This document shows, one piece after another, positions 63,991 through 64,000 of a stretch of DNA of 64,000 nt. Each line of letters starts with the position of its first letter. Positions within the stretch are counted from its first letter, which is position 1. Where the stretch lies: positions 18,230,501-18,294,500 of the forward strand of contig CM020513.1 in NCBI GenBank assembly GCA_009823395.1. The letters run 5' to 3'. Source of the stretch: Thamnaconus septentrionalis (Eukaryota > Chordata > Actinopteri > Tetraodontiformes > Monacanthidae). The notes below the pieces were generated by a model, which was given only the letters and a program-made list of their open reading frames with translations, had not been told where the DNA came from and made no database searches. The translations under genes and the position numbers were made by a program.

Positions 63991-64000
63991 CTCCTTTTCT

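Overview
The window is nuclear DNA of a ray-finned (teleost) fish, probably a percomorph. The evidence is vertebrate genes split by mostly short GT-AG introns, abundant (CA/GT)n microsatellites, tRNA-derived SINE, LINE and hAT-type debris of the kind common in teleosts, and proteins that align residue for residue with vertebrate orthologues. Nothing bacterial or viral is seen.

Four protein-coding genes could be rebuilt exon by exon with consistent phases. (1) ptpn9 (+, CDS 3820-17870, 13 coding exons, 571 aa) is a Sec14-domain protein tyrosine phosphatase. (2) sin3a (+, CDS 24425-36202, 20 coding exons, 1327 aa) is the Sin3/HDAC co-repressor scaffold. It has a probable non-coding first exon ending at 22822 and a pyrimidine-rich 3' UTR. 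(3) crabp1 (-, CDS 54318-42339, 4 exons, 137 aa) is cellular retinoic acid-binding protein 1, with a TATA box at 54526-54532. (4) wdr61/skic8 (+, CDS 58900-63327, 10 coding exons, 305 aa) is a seven-bladed WD40 protein of the SKI and PAF1 complexes. Its upstream non-coding exon ends at 58248.

Layout: 1-3.2 kb is gene-poor upstream DNA; 3.2-18.3 kb is ptpn9; 18.3-22.5 kb is intergenic with a CpG-rich patch at 20.5-21.2 kb; 22.55-37.7 kb is sin3a; 37.7-42 kb is intergenic with a SINE; 42-54.5 kb is crabp1, converging on sin3a; 54.5-58.1 kb is the space between the divergent crabp1 and wdr61, mostly filled by a 2.4 kb repeat element; 58.1-63.5 kb is wdr61. The genes share no pathway. They are neighbours by conserved synteny: ptpn9-sin3a and crabp1-wdr61 are each neighbouring pairs in human 15q24-q25.

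I see no convincing new gene system. The observations most worth following up are: a repeat family with hairpin-bearing termini, present as a 0.67 kb copy in a sin3a intron and a 2.4 kb copy abutting the wdr61 promoter; a GC-AG intron in wdr61; a 3-codon uORF whose stop overlaps the sin3a start (TAATG); (TG)n tracts sitting at the 3' splice sites of several introns; fold-back repeats; and CTG/CAG tracts around the crabp1 TATA box.
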